Part shown: positions 18,191 to 25,020 of the stretch, piece by piece
Position numbering within the stretch: the stretch's first letter is position 1
How the letters are laid out: each line of letters begins with the position of its first letter
NCBI GenBank assembly: GCA_002256935.1
Contig: NCGL01000008.1
Span: 1 to 62,276, forward strand
Direction: 5' to 3'
Length of the DNA: 62,276 bases
Origin: Bdellovibrio sp. 28-41-41
Lineage (GTDB): Bacteria; Bdellovibrionota; Bdellovibrionia; Bdellovibrionales; Bdellovibrionaceae
Notes under the pieces: model-generated
Databases searched by the model: none
What the model was told of the DNA's origin: nothing
The model's input: the letters and a program-made list of their open reading frames with translations, nothing else
Made by a program: the position numbers and the translations under genes

Positions 18191-20104
18191 CTATTTTTTA
18201 TAGTCGGGATCAAGCATGGTTGGCTTTTTAGATTCGATCCGATTTTTCACGATGCGGAATATATCCATGTTGGGACCATTAATATATTCACCCGTTTTTC
18301 CATTTAGGCCCGCGATATAACGTCGTGGATCAAATTGTGCCCCACCCGCGCCGAGTTTATTGTAATTGACTCCGCCGGCGCTGAGTCGACCACTGCCGTA
18401 GGCACCACCCGGTTTACCAAGATAGCCTCCACCAGTTGCAGCACCATAAAATCCGGAATTAATCTTTAATTTATCATCACCAGCGGCCCCCGCGGCACCA
18501 CCTGCGCCAGATCCTAGACCACCACCGCCACCAGGTCCGCCTGTATTGCCACCAAGGCCAGCATTGCCTTTAGAACCACCCAAATTTTGTTCATTCTTAA
18601 CCGCACCGCTTTGTAATGCATTGGCGAATGCATCGGTACCAGAACCACTCGCCGGTGGAATAAATGCAGCACCAGGATCTGCATCCTTGCCAGATCCGAC
18701 TCCTGGGATCGTCGCACCAGCAACACCGCGCGAGCCAGCTAAACCGTTATTCGCGATACAATCTTTTGAGTTTGGATTGTTGATACATTGGCAGACTTTA
18801 TTCGACGCCGCGAATGTCGCATTCGAACATTTCTGTGCGTCTGTACATAGTGGATTGTTTGGATTTTTCTTACACTCATCCACATTCGCTGTTGTTAATG
18901 AGCTTGTATCATCTTCACATTTTTTCGCCGCTTGCGCCTGCACTAATGCCGCCGTCGCATGTTGCGCGGCTTCGGAAATACGTTTTTTGTAACCCATGCA
19001 TACGTTTACGTTTTGTTGAACGGTTGTCATGTCCGTAGTGTAACTTTTTTTGTTAGCTTCGGGAATACACTGTGGATCATTGTACATTGTTTTCGCGTCT
19101 GAGCAGGCCGTCTCGCAGCCGCTTTGTGAAAAGGCGCAGAATGTTTGCCATCCTGTCAAAGATGTATTCGCAATTTTACTGATCTCACCTAATTTCGAAC
19201 ATGCTAACTGCACGCTAGCTGCAGAGCCAGCACCAACGGCTTTGGTTGCATTCATTGCATCTTGAATACCTTGATTTTCCTGATCGCAATCTGTGCTCGC
19301 TTTATCCGCTTGTTTAAAACAAGTGTCACGAGCTTCGTTGAAGCGCTGTTCGCAAGAACCGCCATCGGCCACTTTCGCTGCTTCTTCAGCATTACATTCT
19401 GTCAATTGTCCATTTTCAATAATACAAACCATTGAAACTTGGGCTTCACCATTCTCTCCATCTTTAATATATCGGCATTTAGTCACGCCACTTTCTTGAA
19501 ATTCCTGCCCCTTGGCAGCATTACAAGTCTCACCGCCACCTCTGCTTTTCATAGCGTTAGCTTGTTCCTGAGTCATGCCTGCTTGTCTACAAAAACGAAC
19601 TGCATAGGGAGCAAAACTCCCCGCTTGCGTATCTCCCGCTTCCTCTACGTAATCACTATGGTTATTAGATTTAACTTCGACATAACCAGTAGGGCACATC
19701 CCTTGCTGATCGACCCCACCTAATAACCTTGAAGATGAAGACGATGATGAGGATGATTGTTGCGGTGGCTCTTCTTCGGCAACAACTTCGCTCGATTCAA
19801 TTGTCGGCTTTGGTTCTGTCGATTTTTTAGCGGTACTTGGTTTTTTTGTAGGTGCTGATTTCGACGAACCTGCAGTAAGTGCCGGCTGAGCGGCCACTTG
19901 CAAGGGAGCTACCGCTGCTGGGGCAACATCTTGACATTGCCACAAAGGCGCACCCGTTCTTTTATTTGGAATGTTACAAGCGATACCACTGCGGCAACCG
20001 TGAATTTTTCCGGCACTTGCTGAACATTGGGCAAATGAGGACTCAGGTATAGCTACTAGTAAAAGAAAAGCAAAAGCCAGAAAAGGCGCTTTAAATAAAT
20101 ACAT
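18191..20104 (-). CDS. Large secreted Cys- and Gly-rich protein
   Basis: The frame opens at 20128, but the signal peptide MYLFKAPFLAFAFLLLVAIP begins at ATG 20104 with a GGGGGA site just upstream, giving 637 residues. After the signal peptide come a small Cys domain, a Pro/Lys/Ser linker and a run of Ser residues. A long Cys-rich helical region (about 150-440) with many CxxC-like spacings is next. A Gly/Ala/Ser-rich tail (about 440-590) precedes a short structured end. No catalytic motif is seen. It is likely a cell-surface or periplasmic structural protein. Confidence 0.75.
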   Translation of the reverse strand: MYLFKAPFLAFAFLLLVAIPESSFAQCSASAGKIHGCRSGIACNIPNKRTGAPLWQCQDVAPAAVAPLQVAAQPALTAGSSKSAPTKKPSTAKKSTEPKPTIESSEVVAEEEPPQQSSSSSSSSSRLLGGVDQQGMCPTGYVEVKSNNHSDYVEEAGDTQAGSFAPYAVRFCRQAGMTQEQANAMKSRGGGETCNAAKGQEFQESGVTKCRYIKDGENGEAQVSMVCIIENGQLTECNAEEAAKVADGGSCEQRFNEARDTCFKQADKASTDCDQENQGIQDAMNATKAVGAGSAASVQLACSKLGEISKIANTSLTGWQTFCAFSQSGCETACSDAKTMYNDPQCIPEANKKSYTTDMTTVQQNVNVCMGYKKRISEAAQHATAALVQAQAAKKCEDDTSSLTTANVDECKKNPNNPLCTDAQKCSNATFAASNKVCQCINNPNSKDCIANNGLAGSRGVAGATIPGVGSGKDADPGAAFIPPASGSGTDAFANALQSGAVKNEQNLGGSKGNAGLGGNTGGPGGGGGLGSGAGGAAGAAGDDKLKINSGFYGAATGGGYLGKPGGAYGSGRLSAGGVNYNKLGAGGAQFDPRRYIAGLNGKTGEYINGPNMDIFRIVKNRIESKKPTMLDPDYKK

Positions 20105-20302
20105 CGATTCCCCCGAATCTCGCCCCACATAGATGAGACTCTTATTATTTTATCGTAAAGTTATGAAAAAAACTGAGTTTTTGAAAAAGATTTTCTAAAT
20201 TAACTGTGATGCCCTTCAATGTGGCTACTTTTACGACAGCGTCTCAGATTGAAACGCCTGATTTGTTTACAGGACTTTTCTCTGATGTTGAAACCCAAAG
20301 AC

Positions 20303-20332
20303 CCTGGAAAGTCTGACTACAGACTTTCCAGG
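20303..20332. repeat. Perfect 13-bp inverted repeat, 4-base loop
   Basis: CCTGGAAAGTCTG at 20303-20315 and its exact complement at 20320-20332 flank the loop ACTA. The stem is very stable. On the minus strand it is followed by GTCTTTGGGTTT, a poor U-tract, so it is at best a weak terminator. It may instead be a processing site, RNA stabiliser or part of a small RNA. Confidence 0.75.
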
Positions 20333-20396
20333 TAGGTTGGTCCACAAACTCAGACGGAGGGCTGAGTCTGCTTCATCATTTTTAAAAAATAATACC

Positions 20397-20440
20397 TAAA
20401 ATCGCGGCCGGCCCTGGCCGGGCGCCCTCAAAGGGTCGCC
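20397..20440 (-). terminator. Tandem GC-rich hairpins after fliC1
   Basis: Reading the minus strand, GGCGACCCT-TTG-AGGGCGCC (8 pairs, one bulge) is followed by CGGCC-AGGGCC-GGCCG and then CGATTTT. The second stem plus the short T run looks like a weak intrinsic terminator for the flagellin transcript. Confidence 0.55.
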
Positions 20441-20487
20441 ACAGTATAGACACGTACCTTGTTTTAACTTACGATTAACCGGGGCGC

Positions 20488-21321
20488 CTAGCCGATCAAT
20501 TTCATAGCGTTACCAGTGATTTGGTTCGCTTGAGCTAAGGTCGATGTCGAAGCTTGTAACAAGATACTATTTCTTGCTAACTCACTACTCGCTTGCGCAA
20601 CGTCTGTGTCACGAATACGAGAATTTGCTGCCGAAATATTTTCGAACATTGTTTGCGAATTATCATATGTCACTTGCAAACGATTTTGTAAGGCACCTAG
20701 GTTGGCGCGGAATCCATTCACTGTGCTTTGCGCTTCATCCAAAACTTCGAGCGCATCTTGCGCACCCTCTTTACTAGAGAAGTCGAAGCTCGAGATATTT
20801 AAATTTCCGGCTGTCGCATCCGATTCTCCAGAATCGAAAGAAATTCTATCGGCTTCTGGATTATTGTTGATACCCACTTGGAAATCGTAAACTTTACCAT
20901 TACCATTAATTAATTCTTGATTACCGAATTTAGTCGTAGCCGAGATACGATCAACCTCCGCTTTTAGCTGTTGAACCTCTTTATCTAAGAAACCGCGTTC
21001 TTTATCAGATACTGTATCTGATGATGATTGGATTCCTAGCTCGCGCATACGAGTTAAAATATTTGAAATTTCACCGAGGCCGCCCTCTGCAGTTTGAATA
21101 AGAGATATACCATCATTCGCATTTCTTCCGGCCTGAGTGATACTTCTCATACCAGATTTCAAGTTTTCACTGATTGCTAATCCCGCAGCATCATCTGATG
21201 ACTTTGTGATTCGCGATCCTGAAGCCAATTGCGTAAACGACTTCTGAATTTCTCTTTGTGACCCAGCTAAAGACTTCTGAGCACTTAAAGATGCCATATT
21301 TGTTGATATTCTCATTCCCAC
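20488..21321 (-). CDS. fliC: Flagellin (first of three)
   Basis: The 277-residue protein has the conserved flagellin D0/D1 ends and almost no D2/D3 insert. The N-terminus is MGMRISTNMASLSAQKSL, with GSRITKSSDDAAGLAISE around residues 35-50, and the C-terminus ends LAQANQITGNAMKLIG. The start is GTG 21321 with AGGAGG five bases upstream, which restores the MG(M/L)RI start of Bdellovibrio-type flagellins. It is transcribed from a sigma-28-type promoter at 21537-21563 through a leader of about 200 bases. It is exported by the flagellar type III system, with FliS as chaperone. Confidence 0.93.
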   Translation of the reverse strand: MGMRISTNMASLSAQKSLAGSQREIQKSFTQLASGSRITKSSDDAAGLAISENLKSGMRSITQAGRNANDGISLIQTAEGGLGEISNILTRMRELGIQSSSDTVSDKERGFLDKEVQQLKAEVDRISATTKFGNQELINGNGKVYDFQVGINNNPEADRISFDSGESDATAGNLNISSFDFSSKEGAQDALEVLDEAQSTVNGFRANLGALQNRLQVTYDNSQTMFENISAANSRIRDTDVAQASSELARNSILLQASTSTLAQANQITGNAMKLIG

Positions 21322-21368
21322 GGGGACCTCCTGTATAGCATCCCCATTAATTTGGAGATGCAGTTAAA

Positions 21369-21402
21369 GGTCCAGCTTCAAAACCTACTTAAAGACTGGA
21401 CC
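21369..21402. repeat. Inverted GGTCCAG pair in the fliC1 leader
   Basis: GGTCCAG (21369-21375) and CTGGACC (21396-21402) are exact complements separated by 20 bases, about 50-80 bases upstream of the fliC1 start. They could pair in the mRNA leader. Confidence 0.55.
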
Positions 21403-21536
21403 AGTTGAACACGTTGGTACACTAGACTTTGGTGCCGACTAAAAGACTTCATCGATCATGTTCTGGCAGTCACTCCGGAGCACTCTCTCTGTCCTTTGGT
21501 CTTAACACTTCAGTCGTGTTGAACCATCTGACAATC

Positions 21537-21563
21537 CATTCGGCTAGGTCCGGGAAGGCTTTA
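21537..21563 (-). promoter_or_regulatory. Sigma-28 (FliA)-type promoter of fliC1
   Basis: On the minus strand TAAAGCCT is followed by 11 bases and GCCGAATG. The sigma-28 consensus is TAAAGTTT-N11-GCCGATAA, so the -35 matches 6/8 and the -10 keeps GCCGA. The predicted transcript start is near 21529. Confidence 0.65.
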
Positions 21564-21601
21564 GTCCTGCGAACGATAACTAGACCAATGTCAGATAGTT
21601 T

Positions 21602-21654
21602 CTAGACCAAGATCTGGAAAAAATTGGAAAAATACCTAGACCAAGATCTGGAAA
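21602..21654. repeat. Two 19-bp direct repeats
   Basis: CTAGACCAAGATCTGGAAA occurs exactly at 21602-21620 and 21636-21654, 34 bp apart start to start. Each copy carries the palindrome AGATCT inside a nearly symmetric CCAAGATCTGG. They lie just upstream of the fliC1 promoter, where activator sites would be expected. Confidence 0.8.
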
Positions 21655-21715
21655 TCTAGCAATTGTTACAGAAATTTTTAAAAAGAATGAATTTCACAGG
21701 ACCAAAGGATTAGGA

Positions 21716-21746
21716 CTCGACTAGATCTTTATCTGATCTAGTCGAG
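21716..21746. repeat. Perfect 12-bp inverted repeat, 7-base loop
   Basis: CTCGACTAGATC (21716-21727) pairs exactly with GATCTAGTCGAG (21735-21746). There is no T run on either side, so it is not an intrinsic terminator. It lies between the 121-residue gene and the fliC1 promoter and could be an operator. Confidence 0.75.
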
Positions 21747-21851
21747 CTAGACTTTGTTCTCGTCTAAGTCCTGGCGATGAAAGTCGTGGGGCTGTTCGTC
21801 TAGCTAGACCTAGAGCCAAGCGGATTTCACAGAATCGTCGGCATCGGAGCT

Positions 21852-22217
21852 TTACTCAAGCCCAGCAGGATAATTTTTGATTTTAGATTTTATTGTAGAT
21901 TTAGATTTGTACTTCTTTAGAAGCTTAGCCTTATCAGATTCAAGATGTTCACATTTTAACTCAGCCAAAGCGGCAGAAATCTCTTTAGCACGTTCCACAT
22001 CATAGCCGTCTTCACCAGACCAATGATCACAGTTGTCCATCCGTTGTCTGTGTTTAACAACGTCTTCCGGGAGACCCTTTAGGTAGTTGGCTAGCTTTGC
22101 TTCCCAAGGGGTGACGAGCGGTTTATCTTTTGGCTTACCTTGCGCAAAAGAATGCATTGTCACAGTTAGGACGAACAAAACTGATAGAAATGAACGATTC
22201 ACTCCTACGCTCTCCAT
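21852..22217 (-). CDS. Small secreted protein between flagellin genes
   Basis: The 121-residue protein has a signal peptide (RSFLSVLFVLTVTMHSFAQG) with a probable cleavage after SFA. The mature part is Lys-rich with two Cys (DNCDHW, LKCEHL) and a basic tail (LLKKYKSKSTIKSKIKNYP). I do not recognise it. A signal peptide rules out export through the flagellar channel, so it probably acts in the periplasm or on the cell surface. It sits on the same strand between two flagellins but probably has its own transcript. Confidence 0.65.
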   Translation of the reverse strand: MESVGVNRSFLSVLFVLTVTMHSFAQGKPKDKPLVTPWEAKLANYLKGLPEDVVKHRQRMDNCDHWSGEDGYDVERAKEISAALAELKCEHLESDKAKLLKKYKSKSTIKSKIKNYPAGLE

Positions 22218-22251
22218 ATTTTCAGTCCCACACTATTAATCCCATAAATGT

Positions 22252-22280
22252 CCCCGGAGAACCGGAATGGCCCTCCGGGG
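22252..22280. repeat. 8-bp GC-rich inverted repeat
   Basis: CCCCGGAG (22252-22259) and CTCCGGGG (22273-22280) form a perfect stem with a 13-base loop, between the 121-residue gene and the end of fliC2. It lacks a U-tract; it may protect or end the fliC2 transcript. Confidence 0.5.
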
Positions 22281-22361
22281 TTGGGCTTAGAGTAGAAGAT
22301 GTGTGGGCGACTACTCTTTACTGAACTTTAAACTGAACTATAACTTCTAATTTTAAATTTT

Positions 22362-22393
22362 AATTAGGCCGGGGGGCGCCTGCCGGGGGCGCC
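22362..22393 (-). terminator. GC-rich hairpin at the fliC2 stop
   Basis: Two self-complementary GGCGCC blocks (22375-22380 and 22388-22393) sit at and just after the stop codon, followed on the minus strand by AT-rich sequence (TAATTAAAATTT). This could form a terminator-like stem, but the U-tract is poor. Confidence 0.35.
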
Positions 22394-23220
22394 TAGCCTA
22401 TCAATTTCAAAGCTACGCCTTGGGATTGATTAGCCTGAGCTAAAACAGATACCGCAGCACTTTGTAATACTTGTGCTGACGCTAACTCTGAAGACTCTTT
22501 AGCAATATCCGTATCTGCAATACGTGATTTCGCTGCTGATAAGTTTTCAATTTGTGTATCTAAATTGTTAGTTGTGATTTCAAGACGATTTTGGATCGCA
22601 CCAAAATTCGCTCGCATCGCACCGATTTGTTGCATCGATTCGTCTACGGTTTGCAATAGATCTCGGGCACTGCCCTTGTCGGCAACAGATAAACCATCTA
22701 TTCCTATCGAAGATGAAGTGGCATCGGACGACAAATCATATGTGATTGTATTATCCTCACCACCGAAGGCACCGACATGGAACGTTTGACTACCACCGGA
22801 ACCATCTAGCAATACTTTATTACCAAACGTTGTCGTTTTAGCAATACGATCAGCTTCCGCGATAATGTTCTGTGCTTCTAGATCAAGGAATTCTCTCTCT
22901 TTATCTCCGATATTATCAGAGGCAGCTTGGATACCTAACTCTCTTAAACGAACCAAGATATTACTGATTTCGTTTAGACCACCTTCTGACACTTGGATCG
23001 CACTCACCGCGTTGAATGAATTCATACGCGCCATTTGCATACCTTTTACTTGTGCATTCATACTTTGCGATATCGCAAGACCAGCGGCATCGTCGCCGGC
23101 TTTAACAATGCGAGTTCCACTCGCTAATGCTTGAGACGCATGTTCCTGTCTCTTCTGCTGAATGCCTAGCACCTTTTGTGCAGATATCGACGCCATGTTT
23201 GTCTGTATTCTTAAGCCCAT
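22393..23220 (-). CDS. fliC: Flagellin (second of three)
   Basis: The 275-residue protein has a conserved flagellin N-terminus (MGLRIQTNMASISAQKVL, GTRIVKAGDDAAGLAISQ) and C-terminus (SVLAQANQSQGVALKLIG), with a minimal middle. It resembles the first flagellin in length and layout and probably arose by duplication. The 3' flanks of both genes share TAG-GCGCC. The start ATG 23220 has an AGGAGG site. It is read from the strong sigma-28-like promoter at 23693-23719 through a leader of about 465 bases, which is unusually long. Confidence 0.93.
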   Translation of the reverse strand: MGLRIQTNMASISAQKVLGIQQKRQEHASQALASGTRIVKAGDDAAGLAISQSMNAQVKGMQMARMNSFNAVSAIQVSEGGLNEISNILVRLRELGIQAASDNIGDKEREFLDLEAQNIIAEADRIAKTTTFGNKVLLDGSGGSQTFHVGAFGGEDNTITYDLSSDATSSSIGIDGLSVADKGSARDLLQTVDESMQQIGAMRANFGAIQNRLEITTNNLDTQIENLSAAKSRIADTDIAKESSELASAQVLQSAAVSVLAQANQSQGVALKLIG

Positions 23221-23692
23221 TATATCCTCCTGTGGATATTAAAGAATTTGGGGGTTACTTTGGAAACTTCGCTCACACTTGAGGTTCCAAAACCAAATTC
23301 AGTTTTAAAAAATGAATACAATTAAAAACCAGAACTTCACCGTGATTCACAGGCAAAGTATATTGAGCGTAGCAGTGCCTTTTCTTTAGCAAGCCCATCT
23401 TGAGATAGGATCACCAAAGACCATGCGCTTAACGGCGTTTAAGCCTAAGCGTGCTGCTTGACCGCAAGTTTTTTTACTCGTCCCAATACATGGACAAAGC
23501 AATAGACTTGTTGGCTCGGAGTTGGTGCTTGCACACAAACTCACTGATTTTATTTTTTAAGGGGAGCTACTCAGGAAAAATACTCTCGAGGTGACTGGTC
23601 TCTTAAGTATCTTCCTGGGAAGCCTTGAGAAGGGATGTTCGACTGCGAATCGAGGTCCGGATCGCAAGGTTGCTCCAACGTGTTCATAGATT

Positions 23693-23719
23693 ACTTCGGC
23701 TTTGGTCTAGGAAACTTTA
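23693..23719 (-). promoter_or_regulatory. Sigma-28 (FliA)-type promoter of fliC2
   Basis: The minus strand reads TAAAGTTT, an exact -35, then 11 bases (CCTAGACCAAA), then GCCGAAGT, which keeps the GCCGA core of the -10. Spacing is exactly consensus. The predicted transcript start is near 23685, so the leader is about 465 bases. Confidence 0.75.
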
Positions 23720-23805
23720 GCCCTTGGTCCAGGTAAAATTAAAATGCGATGCGTCTAGTATGCGTAACTACTAGAAAATGGCCATGAAAAAATATTTTAA
23801 GAAGG

Positions 23806-23843
23806 GGGCTAAAGGTCCAGTCCAGGAGGGCTAAAGGTCCAGT
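23806..23843. repeat. 16-bp direct repeat GGGCTAAAGGTCCAGT
   Basis: Exact copies lie at 23806-23821 and 23828-23843, 22 bp (about two helical turns) apart. They stand about 90-120 bp upstream of the fliC2 -35, a position suited to an activator. Confidence 0.75.
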
Positions 23844-23861
23844 TCTGACCGGTCGCATGAC

Positions 23862-23883
23862 AAAAAGGCAGCAGCTGCCTTTT
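23862..23883 (-). terminator. Intrinsic terminator of the third flagellin
   Basis: On the minus strand AAAAGGCA-GCTGC-TGCCTTTT forms an 8-bp stem running into TTTTT. It overlaps the stop codon of the flagellin gene, so translation and termination are tightly joined. Confidence 0.75.
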
Positions 23884-24703
23884 ATGCGATTAGTTTTAGT
23901 GCGTAGCCTTGGCTGTCGTTGGCGTTGGCTAGTACGGCGACTTGGTATTGTTGGAGGATTTGGGCTCTTCGCATTTCAGTGAAGGCTTGGGCGACATCGG
24001 TGTCGGCGAGTTTTGAATAAGCTGAGGCCAGGTTTTCTTTTTGGCTTTGGTTGTTGTTGATCGCGAATTCCAATCGACTCTGTACGGCCCCCATCTTGGC
24101 GCGGGCACCACTGATTTGCTCGAGCGCACTATCGATGGAATCCAGCGCGTCTCGCGCGGAGGATTGACTGTCGACGGATAAACCATCCACGCCGAGTTCA
24201 GATCCCGTTGTGTTCGCATCTTGCTGATAGACAATTCGTGATGAGGAATTACTATCAGATCCGACTTGAAACTCGTACGTACGTTCGCTTCCATCCAGTA
24301 GGTTTTGCGAGCCAAAGCGCGTGGTTTTTGCGATACGATCTAGTTCGCTATTGATTTGCTCAAATTCATAATTGATAAATTCTCGCTCGACAGAGGAGTA
24401 CGTATCACTAGCCGCTTGTACCGCGAGCTCGCGCATTCGAATTAAAATATTGTTTTGTTCATTCAAAGCACCTTCGGCGTGCTGAACTAAACTGGTGGCA
24501 TTTTCCGCATTCGCGGTGGCGGCATCCATACCCTTCACTTGGGCTTTAATATTTTCCGCAATCGCCTGTCCAGCGGCATCTACTGAACTATTGGCAAATC
24601 GATTACCACTCGCCAGTTGTTTCATTGCGATTTCTAATTTATTTTGATTTTGCTGCATTACCCGCTGAGTGGATAACAAAGCAGCTTGGCTGAATATCTT
24701 CAC
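23882..24703 (-). CDS. Divergent flagellin (third of three)
   Basis: The frame extends to 24817, but flagellin homology begins at GTG 24703 (VKIFSQAALLSTQRVMQ), which has GAGAGGAG seven bases upstream, giving 273 residues. It has the D0/D1 helices (GNRFANSSVDAAGQAIAE, RMRELAVQAASDTYSS) and ends NDSQGYALKLIA. It differs from the other two: it lacks the MG(L/M)RI start, and the DDAAGLAIS motif reads VDAAGQAIA. It may be a minor or position-specific filament subunit. No sigma-28 site was found upstream. Confidence 0.88.
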   Translation of the reverse strand: MKIFSQAALLSTQRVMQQNQNKLEIAMKQLASGNRFANSSVDAAGQAIAENIKAQVKGMDAATANAENATSLVQHAEGALNEQNNILIRMRELAVQAASDTYSSVEREFINYEFEQINSELDRIAKTTRFGSQNLLDGSERTYEFQVGSDSNSSSRIVYQQDANTTGSELGVDGLSVDSQSSARDALDSIDSALEQISGARAKMGAVQSRLEFAINNNQSQKENLASAYSKLADTDVAQAFTEMRRAQILQQYQVAVLANANDSQGYALKLIA

Positions 24704-25020
24704 GTTTGAGCTCCTCTCAATGGCGCCCACACAACTCTTGCTCTTTCCCCCTACCCAAGCCCTTGGGAGGGAAAAAATCGGAGTCCGGCCAGTCACAGCC
24801 AGGACTCCAAAGCCCAATAACCTCTAAACGCAGTCTTAACTATCAGTTTAGACGCATTACGTTAAATATCAATATTTAATAGGGATTTCTGAAATTAATG
24901 AGATTAGTTAGGGATTCTGACGACTTGCTTATCTAGAATTGAGACTGCCGATGCCAGAAATAAAAACGATAGAGCGCGGAATTTTCCAGATGAAGTTAAC
25001 ATTACTTCAGGTGTTAGACC
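24704..25020. other. Intergenic region before the third flagellin
   Basis: This 317-bp gap contains a minus-strand hairpin with a T run (24772-24808) and an inverted pair CTAAAC/GTTTAG further upstream. No sigma-28 match and no gene were seen. Confidence 0.5.
24772..24808 (-). terminator. Hairpin with T run upstream of the third flagellin
   Basis: On the minus strand GGAGTCC (24808-24802) and GGACTCC (24786-24780) pair, with a GGC/GCC inner extension, and are followed by GATTTTTT. This looks like an intrinsic terminator for the gene ending at 25021. It lies only about 70 bases before the flagellin start, so an attenuator is also possible. Confidence 0.6.

Larger units (their letters stand above)
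20105..20487. other. Intergenic region with three hairpins
   Basis: This 383-bp gap lies between the secreted-protein gene and fliC1. It contains the GC-rich tandem hairpins after the fliC1 stop (20397-20440), a perfect 13-bp stem (20303-20332) and a weaker hairpin ACTCAG/CTGAGT at 20348-20366. I saw no coding frame of interest. Confidence 0.6.
21322..21851. other. Long flagellin leader/promoter region with repeats
   Basis: This 530-bp gap holds the fliC1 sigma-28-like promoter and two 19-bp direct repeats. It also holds a perfect 12-bp inverted repeat, a TCCTTTGGTC/GACCAAAGGA pair about 200 bp apart, and several CTAGACC/GGTCCAG heptamers. No convincing coding frame is seen. The transcribed part (about 21322-21529) probably forms a structured leader. 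Confidence 0.6.
23221..23881. other. Long leader of the second flagellin
   Basis: This 661-bp gap is mostly the fliC2 leader and promoter. It holds the sigma-28-type promoter, the hairpin GCTTAA-ACGCCG-TTAAGC (about 23430-23450), GGTCYAG motifs, a 16-bp direct repeat and the fliC3 terminator. No coding frame was convincing. The transcribed leader may hold a regulatory structure, but it matches no riboswitch I recognise. Confidence 0.55.

Noticed and set aside
18546..19723. Several plus-strand open frames opposite the Cys/Gly-rich protein
   Set aside because: They are complement shadows created by the repetitive composition of the minus-strand gene.
21574..21586. Plus-strand GAACGATAA as a sigma-28 -10 element
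   Set aside because: No TAAAG-like -35 lies at the right distance and no plus-strand gene follows.
23221..23690. A c-di-GMP or other known riboswitch in the fliC2 leader
   Set aside because: I looked for the conserved cores of known classes and saw none; the leader is structured but unassigned.
20488..24703. Flagellin array as a phase-variation cassette
   Set aside because: No inverted repeats flank the genes as a unit, and no recombinase gene is present.
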